Assembly: GCA_914767885.1 (NCBI GenBank)
Contig: CAJZBQ010000040.1
Coordinates: 1,050,935 to 1,114,934 of the forward strand
Length of the DNA: 64,000 nucleotides
Direction of reading: 5' to 3'
Source: Blepharisma stoltei
Taxonomy: Eukaryota; Ciliophora; Heterotrichea; Heterotrichida; Blepharismidae
The position numbers and the translations under genes were made by a program. The notes beneath the pieces were generated by a model. The model worked only from the letters and a program-made list of their open reading frames with translations. It had not been told where the DNA came from and ran no database searches. Shown here piece after piece: positions 22,531-31,492 of this stretch. Position 1 is the first letter of the stretch. Each line of letters begins with the position of its first letter.

Positions 22531-23577
22531 TTAATATAACGTAGTTCTTCCGCCTCTTAAATCGCTATGAGCTTTCTTCAAGTCAGTCTTAAGTCTACTG
22601 ATTTCAGTCTCTGATTGCACTTGAGAATATGATGGCCTTGTTGCTAATTTTCTCCTCAGAGTTTCGACTTCTCTCATGCACTTACTTCTCACAATGCTCA
22701 TCAAACATTTTTCTCTTGCTCTCCAAGCCTTATTTAAATCTTCCAAAAATCTGTTCATGTGATGGGATTTAAACCCAACGTTCCCATATTTAGTCAAAAA
22801 CTCGTTGGCTAATCTTGCAGTTTCAAGCGGGATCCAGTCGTCGCATTCTTCAGTTATTTTTGCTTTTACACAGTCATAATGGCTTGTAGGGTTTGTCTGA
22901 GGCAAATACCTAACGCCATTTGAGGCTTCTGCAAACTCCCCGAATTCTTTAAATTCCTTTGTGGACTTCAACAGTCTCATAAGTCTTGCGTTGTCTGCTT
23001 TAAAATGCTCGATTTCTAGCATCATTGTGCCTTCTGATCTTTTCGATAAATACAAGTTATCGATACTACTTTCATTCTCCTTTATTTTTACCTGCAGATT
23101 TTCTAATGTTTTGGTCTTTTGAACAATTCTTTCGTCTGCATCTCTAAGCCGTTGATACTCTAAGTGGTAGCTTGCTGATACAGACTCAAGTGCTTTATCT
23201 TTATTTTTGATGATTTCTCTGAGTTCTTTAATTTCGTCATCTCTCTTTTTCAATTCAGCTTGGAAACTTAGAACGTCAAGGTTGACATGTGGACTTTTCC
23301 TTTGCAGCTGCTCTAAGCGGAATTCATAGTCTTTTATTTGCCTATCTTTTTCATGTAAAACGTTATCACGGTCACCAATCTGTTTTTGAGTCCGCTCAAG
23401 GACATCTGCAGTTTCTTCTAATTGGTGCAAAATCAGCGCTTTTTCTTCTTTAGATTTAGCAAGCTGCAACTCTAGGTTGTTCATGCCAGAGCGGAGTTCG
23501 TCGATGTCTGAGCTTTTGGAAGAAGCATGATTTAAATCAGAGGTACTGAGGCCACGGGATGAGCCGAGGTTTTCCAT
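22531..23577 (-). CDS. coiled-coil protein
   Basis: 348 aa, uninterrupted. Coiled coil from about residue 25 to 200 (SKEEKALILHQLEETADVL...), then a conserved-looking globular part with DDWIPLETARLANEF and KSHHMNRFLEDLNKAWRARE (about residues 240-290), and a second short coiled coil at the C-terminus. Only 27 bp separate its ATG from the stop of the next gene upstream on the same strand. The central part resembles ciliary or centriolar coiled-coil proteins in style, but I cannot name a family. Confidence 0.75.
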   Translation of the reverse strand: MENLGSSRGLSTSDLNHASSKSSDIDELRSGMNNLELQLAKSKEEKALILHQLEETADVLERTQKQIGDRDNVLHEKDRQIKDYEFRLEQLQRKSPHVNLDVLSFQAELKKRDDEIKELREIIKNKDKALESVSASYHLEYQRLRDADERIVQKTKTLENLQVKIKENESSIDNLYLSKRSEGTMMLEIEHFKADNARLMRLLKSTKEFKEFGEFAEASNGVRYLPQTNPTSHYDCVKAKITEECDDWIPLETARLANEFLTKYGNVGFKSHHMNRFLEDLNKAWRAREKCLMSIVRSKCMREVETLRRKLATRPSYSQVQSETEISRLKTDLKKAHSDLRGGRTTLY

Positions 23578-23604
23578 TTCAAATTATTTAATTTTAGGGA
23601 AATA

Positions 23605-25047
23605 TTATGAAGATTTCGGAGTTTCTAATTTTAAGGCGCTTAAATAGTCTGATAAATTGAGAGAGGAGTCCCATGTTTTCCTCTCCTCAATTATTTTCAA
23701 ATTGTCTTCAATTTGGCTTTGTGTAATTATTTTTTTTAGGCAGAATAAAATATCATTTGTGTCTTCCTTGCATGATATTTTGTATATTTTTTTATTATTT
23801 AAATGAATGTAATATGTTTGGATAGATTTATTTCAATGGAAATATGAAATTAATCATAATAAAGAAAAATCTTATTCATTTCTTTAATTATATAAGCTTT
23901 CAAATGATTTTAAAATTTCTTTGATGGAATTTTCTTTTTGATGAGCAGTCCCAAATGTATTTATTGATAAAACACAATTTTCTGTCATTAGATTCTTTAG
24001 CTTTCTTAAGAAATCTTGAGAAGTAAATGGAGGTGGAGGGGTGGGAATATGTGAGTCTGCTGCACATATATCAAGGAACACCAAATCAAATTGTAAGTCT
24101 CTGCAATTTTCGACAAAAACTAAAGCATCTTCAATGATAATTTGTTGCCTATTAGACTCTTTAGCACCAAAAAACCTTCTTCCAATATCAATAAGTGAAC
24201 TATCAATATCTACAGCAAATACTTGGATATTTTGGAAATGGCTTAATAAAAATGATGAAAAAACTCCTCCTCCAGCCCCCAAAATCAAAACATTTATCAT
24301 TTCTTCATTCCCAAAAATTGTATTGGAATTGAACGCCAAAGAAAAAAGCATAACCTTCAGTCATTCACATGTCAGAGTGCTATAATCCGCTTCTAGTAAA
24401 CCCCCCTGCTTCACTGCTGGCGAATTCTCAGCATGCAAAGGGCTGTCTGTGTTTAAAACTTGTTTAAGCTTGATTTCTGATTGTATTTGGTTAACATTTG
24501 TGAGATAAATCAGCTGTCTCAAATATGTTTCCTCTTCTTTTACATCTTCTATAATCATATTCCCATTCTGAAATACCACAGCCCTCTCCCCTATATCTCC
24601 ATTTGTCATGAACGCAATTCTTGATGACTTGCCCATTGGAGGGGCCAAAAATTGTGCGATTTCTGATAATTCTTGCTGAATTGCTTGCATTGTGCTAAAT
24701 TCAAAGCCATGATTAAGCTTTACAAATAAGAGTCTTGAAGTGTTGACTGTTTTAAGCAAATCTCTCTGGCCTTCGATTTCGCTGAAACTTCATGAGTTTT
24801 CTTGGCCTTGAGGGATAATAAATACGCTAAAAGTCTTAAGTTTGAGCTTTTGTTTGGAAGGGGAGTCAACCAATGTGAAAGAGTATTTTGGGAAAATGGG
24901 GTTTTCTGAAGAAAAGCACGGAATTGAGATTATCTGTGAAGGCTTAAGCGGGATTGTAATTCTTGATTGGAATAGAAGAGATTTATCCACTTGTAAGTTG
25001 AATTTTCCAATCTTGAAAGAAAGATTTTCAATTGATGGCTCAACCAT
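23605..25047 (-). CDS. METTL13-like methyltransferase (C-terminal type)
   Basis: Class I SAM methyltransferase like the C-terminal half of METTL13/eEF1A N-terminal methyltransferase and spermidine-synthase folds. SAM-binding motif VLILGAGGGVFSS, acidic VFAVDIDSSLIDIG, ADSHIPTPPPPF and the late motif DTNDILFCLKK, matching VNEILFC in METTL13. Two Trp are TGA (near 24363 and 24789). A 108-bp TA-bounded IES (23783-23890) contains two in-frame TAA; after removal the frame reads SFESLYKISCKEDTND and ends at 23605. Only about 440 aa: the N-terminal methyltransferase domain of animal METTL13 is absent. Confidence 0.85.
23783..23890 (-). mobile_element. 108-bp TA-bounded IES
   Basis: TATA at 23783-23786 and 23889-23892 region. 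The insert is A+T-rich with in-frame stops; it falls between residues contiguous in METTL13 homologues. Confidence 0.75.
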
Positions 25048-25179
25048 AATAATTTTCTTTATACATCATTTTATAGTAAAATATCTAGAGAATTGTTTAC
25101 CAATATTGACTTATACAAAAAAATTAAACAACTTCTGAGAATTCTCAATCTGCTTATTAATTCTAGTTTAACAATAAAA

Positions 25180-28110
25180 ATGGGCTTTCGTCGTCCGGCT
25201 TTTACGAAGCTCTTATTCGAATCCCCTTCAGTGGTCAACGGCGAAGAAGAAGAGCTTAAACGAGAAGACTTTGATTTCGAGCGACGTCTTGGTGATGGAG
25301 CTTTTGGCCAAGTATGGAGAGTCAGGCACAAGAAAACCTCGCATTTATATGCACTGAAGCAAGTCCCAAAGGATAAAGTTACTAAAATGCTTCCACAATT
25401 TCGCCGAGAAGTCTATATTATGTATGAGCTAAACCACCCTCACATTATAAAACTTTATAATCACTTTGAAGACGAAAAGAACTTTTATCTCATCATGGAA
25501 CTTGCTGAAGGTGGCAACCTATTCCACAAACTCTACAGAGAAAAACAATTCCTAGAGCGTGTGGCTGCTCAATACTTCCGTGAAGTCGGCTTGGCAGTCG
25601 AGTATTTGCATTCGCATGTCCCAGCAATTATTCATAGAGACATAAAACCTGAAAATATTTTGCTTGACAAAGATGGAAGATTGAAACTGACTGATTTTGG
25701 ATGGTCGAATTACTATTCAAAAGATAACGCAATGCCGAGATTTACCACTTGTGGGACCTTGGAGTACCTGCCTCCAGAAATGGTTGAAGAAAAAGGGCAT
25801 GACACTTCAGCTGATATTTGATGCCTGGGGATTTTATTGTATGAAATGCTGAATGGCTCGACTCCTTTTAAAGCGACGGTCAGGGACCAAATGTTGAGAA
25901 ATATTGCGAATGGAAAACCAAAATTCCCTCTGACGTTTCCTGCATATGCAAAAGACTTGATAAGCAAAATGCTGGAAAAAGAGCCTGCGAGACGCTTGAC
26001 GATCCAACAGGTAATAAACCACAAATGAATGCTTGACCATCCTCCTATGCGAGCCACAATCACGCAGGAGCTGCAGCCAAAGCCTCTTCCTGACTTAAAT
26101 GTAGAAAACCCAAACATCCCTAAAGGCTACGTTGTGATTTCCAAACAAGAATCCAAAAATTCTACAGAAACCTCAGAGCAGCCTGAAGAAGCAAAATCGC
26201 CCACAAAAAAAGCATCCCAAAATGAGCCACTAGAAGCTATAGAAGAAATGAAATCACCACAGCCCAACTCATATCGCCAGAGCATCCAACAAATGAAGCA
26301 CACTCTCTCACAAAAAGAAGAAGAAACCAAACTAGCCCGTCACAAGCTGCAAGAGCAAGCCCATGCATTACAAAAATATGAAGAAAACATAAAACTTTTA
26401 GATGAAAGAATTAATGAAAAAAGAAAAGAACTTGCCTTGCTCACTGTCTCTGAAAAAGAAATGCTGCTGAAGATTTCTGATGTAAACTTAGAATTAGAAA
26501 AACTACAGAGTTCATGTGATGGCCATGCCACTGCAGAAAATAATGCTATTAAATCTAAAGAATTGCTAGAAAAAGCAAATGAGGTGAAGCTCTCGCAGAA
26601 AAATTTAGAAAATTTAAGAGAGGAGGTAAAAATGAAATCTATGGAAATTAATGAAAAAGAAAAAAATTTGAATTCCTTGCAGATTTATCTGAGAAAGCTG
26701 CTTGATGAAGCACAAAATGAAGGAAATGAGAAAAAATCGAAAATAAATGAACTGGAAATAAACTCTGATGTACTGAGAACGAGGCTGGAAACCCAGAATA
26801 AAACAGCAAAAGAGTTCGGAAACGATGAAAAAGTCACTGCTAATGAAATATGGGCTATATACAGACTTACTTACTTACATAGTCTTTAAGGTGTCTAGTG
26901 CCCACACCCAAGCCTTCTATAAGGCTAGTCGCCAGATAAATCGCCGCACATCTCACCCGGCGCGTTGCCGTCGCTCGCTCCGACTCAGCTCCTGCGCGTG
27001 TTCCGCCTAAGGGTCATCCTCCCGTGGGGATGTGCTGAGAGGTAAAACTCCAAGTGTCTTGAATGCACTGAGAGCCGTGCCTTTGGTTATCCCCAAAGTT
27101 AAACGGCTGTTGCTGTGCAGAAGTTCTCAAGAGAAAACCCAACCCCATAAATAAAATTCCATAAGGGAGAGAAAATTGTCAGAGCCAATTTCTCTCGAAC
27201 CGAATGCCATTTTATTTATGGGCTATATACAGACAAGGTATTCTGAGCTGGGAAACCCGCTCACTAGCTTAGAAGAAAAAATAATAAAATCAGAAGAAAC
27301 CATCATAGAGACTGAGCAGCTTCTTACTCCCTCTCTGTGAATGAATAAAAAAATTTTGTTCACTCACGGAGGGGTTAATTTTTTTTTTTAAAAAAATTTA
27401 TATCTAAATTTATAGAAAAATATTTTTTCGAAATTTAAAAAAATCCTAATTTACAAAAATTGGGAAGCAAATATTAATTTAATTTGTAAAATTTATGTTT
27501 TTAAAACGCAATTCGTTTAAAATTAAAAAGAATTAGCTCGAGATTTCATTATACTAATTATCACTTATATATCAAATTTTTTCTATTAAAAAAATTTTTG
27601 TTCACTCACGGAGGGTGGGTTTTTGAGCAGAAAATAGGGATTTTTCTAATCGTTTTGTTCACTCAAGTAGGGGGAGTTAGCAACTCCAAGCTTGATTTTG
27701 AAGAAAGAAGAGCTCAAGTAGTCCAAGGCGCTCGGAAGAAAAAAGACGAAATTGCTAAAAATGCGAAAAAAATGGCAGAAGATGCACGGGAAGAGTATAA
27801 AAATAAAGTAGAGATGGATAAACAGGTGCTTAAAGAGGAATTAAATGAAGCGAGAAAGCTAGAAATTAAATTTTTTGTGGAAGATGTTGAAATTGACCAT
27901 GCCAAAGAAAAAATCAATGTAAGACAAATGTAGTCTTTGAAAAAAGATTTAGAAGAAAGAAGGAAAAAAATCGCAGCACTTCAAGCAAATAGAAAAGAAA
28001 GCCAAGCCAGACTTAACACAAAGAAGAAAGAAGTGGAGGACACTGAAATGGAGTATGGCACTTTAAAAGCTCAAATGTTCCACAACCCGCAAATTTATGA
28101 TGAATTATAA
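25180..28110 (+). CDS. Aurora-like protein kinase with long coiled-coil tail
   Basis: Ser/Thr kinase, Aurora-like. Gly loop GDGAFGQVW, VAIK-type lysine in YALKQV, catalytic loop HRDIKPEN, DFGWS, activation segment FTTCGTLEYLPPEM, then TSADIWCLGILLYEML, where the invariant Trp is TGA at 25819. The kinase domain ends near residue 285. About 550 aa of coiled coil follow, interrupted by a retroposon (26867-27216), an A-family IES (27324-27676) and a 15-nt intron (27919-27933). ATG 25180 chosen: the upstream frame has no ATG. The METTL13-like gene is divergent, 132 bp away. Aurora kinases normally have almost no C-terminal extension, so the tail is unusual. Confidence 0.88.
26867..27216 (-). mobile_element. 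retroposon R1 in kinase gene
   Basis: 18-bp duplication TATGGGCTATATACAGAC at 26849-26866 and 27217-27234. On the minus strand it starts ATAAAATGGCATTCGG and ends in a (TAAG)n tail. Simple removal of one duplication leaves a frameshift; removal between TA 26849 and TA 27228 gives ANEI-QTRYSELGNPL in frame. Confidence 0.85.
27324..27676 (+). mobile_element. A-family IES (353 bp)
   Basis: TTA at 27324-27326 and 27677-27679; four identity motifs; joins TEQLL to SNSKLDFEE. Confidence 0.9.
27919..27933 (+). other. 15-nt intron
   Basis: GTAAGACAAATGTAG; ends with in-frame TAG; joins KEKIN to SLKKDLEE. Confidence 0.9.
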
Positions 28111-28252
28111 TTGTTTATTATTTATATTTATTAAGTGTATTCCAGTTTATACTTTATCGTCATTCACTCAAAGGATAATTTTAATAAATCTACTGGATGC
28201 TTTCTCTCATAAAATGTGCAATTGATTTTTAACGGGATAAATTTTAATAAAA

Positions 28253-28897
28253 ATGACAGAAATTTTTAAAAGTTTTGAAAAGGATTTTATCGAGCTTTTA
28301 ATAGAATGCAGAAAAACTATAGCAAAAAGTGACATCGATTCTTTATTAAAACTTAAAAGCGATTTGGCTCAAGCCGAAAAGTACCTAAAACAGATGGAAA
28401 TAGAGGTTTCTATGATGCCAATCACCACAAAAGGTTCTTTACTAGCAAAAACTAAGAGATATCGTAAAGAATGGCAAGAATTAGACAACAGGCTGCAATG
28501 GGAAAAGTATGGGTCCTCCAGTAAACCAAATAAAGATTTATTAATCGAGTTTTCCAATGTAAATGATCTTGTCCATGACCAAAAACTTGCCAAAGTTCAG
28601 AACTTAGCTTTAGACCAAAGATCAAGACTAGAAAATGGAAAAAAAGTTGCACTAGAAACAGAAGGTATCGCAATCGACACTATGACCAGCCTAAAAGCCC
28701 AAAGAGATGTAATTGCAAATTCAACTACAGGCGCTCGAGAAATCTCTAGAGACCTAGGAAAATCCAACAACCTAATAAACACAATGCAAAGGAGGTCTAT
28801 CGCTAACAAACTCATAATGTTTGGCATCATTTTTCTGCTAATTGCTACTATTGGAGTTGTAGTCTATGAAAAATTCAACAGAGACAAATCAGTTTAA
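28253..28897 (+). CDS. Vti1-type Qb-SNARE
   Basis: 214 aa. N-terminal three-helix region, SNARE motif from about residue 125 (LALDQRSRLENGKK... AREISRDLGKSNNLINTM, with the central-layer Gln position in the family), and a C-terminal membrane anchor IMFGIIFLLIATIGVVVY followed by a short tail. Length and order match Vti1 proteins acting in Golgi/endosome fusion. No insertion. Confidence 0.88.
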   Translation: MTEIFKSFEKDFIELLIECRKTIAKSDIDSLLKLKSDLAQAEKYLKQMEIEVSMMPITTKGSLLAKTKRYRKEWQELDNRLQWEKYGSSSKPNKDLLIEFSNVNDLVHDQKLAKVQNLALDQRSRLENGKKVALETEGIAIDTMTSLKAQRDVIANSTTGAREISRDLGKSNNLINTMQRRSIANKLIMFGIIFLLIATIGVVVYEKFNRDKSV

Positions 28898-28922
28898 TGA
28901 AATTTTAATACAAAATTAATTA

Positions 28923-30059
28923 TTAGAATCGACTCGTGTTAGATCTCGGTTTGTCTCTTACTATAAGTCTGCTTAGTTTTAGAGTAGGAATTTCTCGTAA
29001 TTCTTGCAGTTTGTACTTGAAGACACTCCTGGCGCTTTCATTGGAAAAAGTTGGGCTTTTAAGACTAGGAGTTCGGAGCTTAATTCGGTTGATTTTTTCT
29101 CTGGCCGTTAAGCTAGCTAATGGAAAATCTTCTTCAGGGTTTTGGACGTCTAGCTTGAGTTTTAAGCATGGGTGAGAAAAATCAGTGATTTTGTGTCTAG
29201 CTGTGTTTCGTATGTTATATGAGTCCCTTAGAGACTGGACTACGCTGGGAGGATAAAGGCTTTTGATATCGTCGTTACGGATTTTCGCTACTTTTACTAC
29301 ATCGCTCATAGCAACCGCTGCAAAAGATGAGGGTCTATTAAACAAGGCTGTTTCATCACCTATAATTGACCCTTTTTCTAGCTGTGAAACAGTTTTCTTA
29401 TAAGGGCCTAGCTGCTGAAATAATTTGCAGGACCCTTCAGTTATTATCATCATACAGTCTGTAACTGATCCTTGCTTTATCATAATATCTCCTCTCCTAT
29501 GCATGTCAAAGTCAATCAAATAAGCCAGCCTTTCTTTTTGAGAAGGAGGGTATTGTGAAATCCCAATAATAAACTGGTCAATTATTTTCTTTTTAGTTTC
29601 TATTTCTGCATGAACTTCTTTTCCTAAAAACAGTTTAAATAATTTAGCCTCTAGCACTAGCACATAGGTTTCCTCAGCGGCTATTGCTGTAAGGCTTCTG
29701 GGGAAATTTTTTAAAATTCCACGTTCACCTATTAAAGCTCCTTTTGTTTGAAAATTTACAAGTGTCATATCAGAACAATCAGGAGACTCATGATTATACA
29801 TTTGAAGGGCACCTTTGAGGATTACGTAAATGCAGGCACTTGGGTCTCCTTTTTTGAAAAGACGTTTTCCAGCATCTAGCTTTTTGACTGAAAAGTTGCG
29901 CAATAAGGTCATTCTATTTGTTTGGTTGAGGGAATGCATCGCTATTTGTAATGAGCGCAAGTCAGAAAAGATGTCGTCAAGCTCTTCGAGGTCATCGAAA
30001 GTTTTGAAAGTTTTGCTGATTATGCAGAGAGCACGTGATAGCCTTTCGTCTGGTTCCAT
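28923..30059 (-). CDS. tandem cyclic-nucleotide-binding domain protein
   Basis: 378 aa. Two cNMP-binding folds, about residues 50-165 (FSVKKLDAGKRLFKKGDPSACIYVILKG...GALIGERGIL) and 170-290 (GDIMIKQGSVTDCMMIITEG...GSIIGDETALFNRPSSFAAVA). The phosphate-binding cassettes (GERGILKNFPRS, GDETALFNRPSS) have the Arg-x-x and Ala/Ser patterns, the first poorly. Unlike PKA regulatory subunits there is no inhibitor motif at the N-terminus; a basic C-terminal tail follows. Either a PKA-R relative or another ciliary cNMP sensor. Confidence 0.8.
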   Translation of the reverse strand: MEPDERLSRALCIISKTFKTFDDLEELDDIFSDLRSLQIAMHSLNQTNRMTLLRNFSVKKLDAGKRLFKKGDPSACIYVILKGALQMYNHESPDCSDMTLVNFQTKGALIGERGILKNFPRSLTAIAAEETYVLVLEAKLFKLFLGKEVHAEIETKKKIIDQFIIGISQYPPSQKERLAYLIDFDMHRRGDIMIKQGSVTDCMMIITEGSCKLFQQLGPYKKTVSQLEKGSIIGDETALFNRPSSFAAVAMSDVVKVAKIRNDDIKSLYPPSVVQSLRDSYNIRNTARHKITDFSHPCLKLKLDVQNPEEDFPLASLTAREKINRIKLRTPSLKSPTFSNESARSVFKYKLQELREIPTLKLSRLIVRDKPRSNTSRF

Positions 30060-30787
30060 TAATCCTTCGAATTAGTTGTATTAATGAATAATGCGATGAA
30101 GGGTATACTGATAAATTTATTAAATATATATTGTATATTAAATGGAGAAAGAATATATAATTTCAATTGAAATTTTTAATTGCAAATACTCTTTCTGCAG
30201 CTAATTCTTATTGTTGAAGCATTTCGAAATATTATCATTGAAAATTATTTTTCAAGTATCTTGCATTCTACAATCTTTATCGCTGGATTGCAATTATTAA
30301 AGACAGTCTAGAGCATTATTGCTACCGTATTCACCAGTGATCCAGCGGGATTCGTCTCTTTGAGATGTCTTTGGTTCGGCTTAAACAGTTTAAATGACTT
30401 CGCTTAGCAAATTGCACTAAAATGCCAATTTACTTATAGCCAGTCTCAAATATACTTTCATTTTATTTTATATACGCTCAAATTACTAAACCTCTACGAG
30501 ATGAATAAATATAATATTTAAAAAGCTAATTATTTATATTTGTATTTATTATCGATGTGTATTTATCAGAAACATTACATAAAGTTATTCATATTTAATT
30601 ATTGAAGATAGCATGGCACGCTGTATATAAATTTTTCTAGCTTATTATCCAATTCTGCTAAGTTAACCAGTGCTTATTTGCATTGCTTCTGCAAAATATT
30701 TTTTATATAAAAATTGTTTTTCTTAAAATAGCGAAGACATACCATTATTTTAATTACCACATTTTATACATATCCTTAATTTTTACA
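30060..30787. other. stretch without recognised gene
   Basis: 728 bp, mostly A+T-rich. A slightly G+C-richer block at about 30290-30420 might be retroposon-derived; no duplication found. No tRNA recognised. Confidence 0.3.
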
Positions 30788-31474
30788 TTAAAAACTATCA
30801 TCATTAGATTTCTTTGCAAGTGGGGTTTGATTCCTTATCGGCGCAAAAAATTTACTATTCGTTCTTGTAAAAATTCCTGGCAAATCATAAGTCCCCGGTC
30901 CAGGGTTTTCATCTCTTGACTGTATCTTCCCTCTATCTCCAAACCCAAATCCAATTTTTGAAAAATTTGATCTTTCAATCACTTTAAAACTTGGATTATA
31001 AGTCCCGGGAGGAGGAACTAAATATTTTTCCTTCAATTGAATTCTCGGCCTAAATGTAAATTTCGGGCTGTTTTCTCCAATGGGAAGTGACACATTATAA
31101 GTCCCAGGTCCTGGCACAAATTTCGTTTTAATTGGAGTTCTTTCAGCAACAGTCCCAGCACTGAAATTAACTGTCCTTGAATTCATTGTAAACGAACTTG
31201 GCGGGTTATATGCTGTGGGTGGCGGCGAGTCCCTTCCTTTTTCGTTCTTAGGTTCCCATCTTCTACCAAAACCGAATGAAGTGGACCGTTTGGACAAAGA
31301 TGTAGGCGGAACAATAAAATCAGGAGTTGTCGCATTTTTTCTGTGCATAAATCGGTCAGCCTTACTGAAACTTCAATGGTAAGAGTCTTTGCCAAGCGTC
31401 GTGCTTAGGGCTTCGGCGCTTGGGGAGGAATTTCGAATTGGCGAGTGAAACTTTGGTTTTAAGTTTTGCTTCAT
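30788..31474 (-). CDS. STPGR (SHIPPO) repeat protein
   Basis: About 228 aa, starting MKQNLKPKFHSPIRN. It has the SYHWSFSKADRF box (Trp = TGA) and at least four Pro-Gly-rich repeats: PPPTAYNPPSS, VPGPGTYNV, PPPGTYNPS, NPGPGTYDLP. This is the ODF3/STPG family found in the lumen of ciliary microtubules. The in-frame TGA means that a standard-code reading would start wrongly at 31348. The next gene is divergent and only 18 bp separate the two ATGs. Confidence 0.88.
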
Positions 31475-31492
31475 ATTTAACAAATAAAAAAG

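Noticed and set aside
23880-23900. Reading the in-frame TAAs of the METTL13-like gene as its true end
   Set aside because: The same frame family resumes with the conserved DTNDILFC motif; a TA-bounded 108-bp removal explains the gap.
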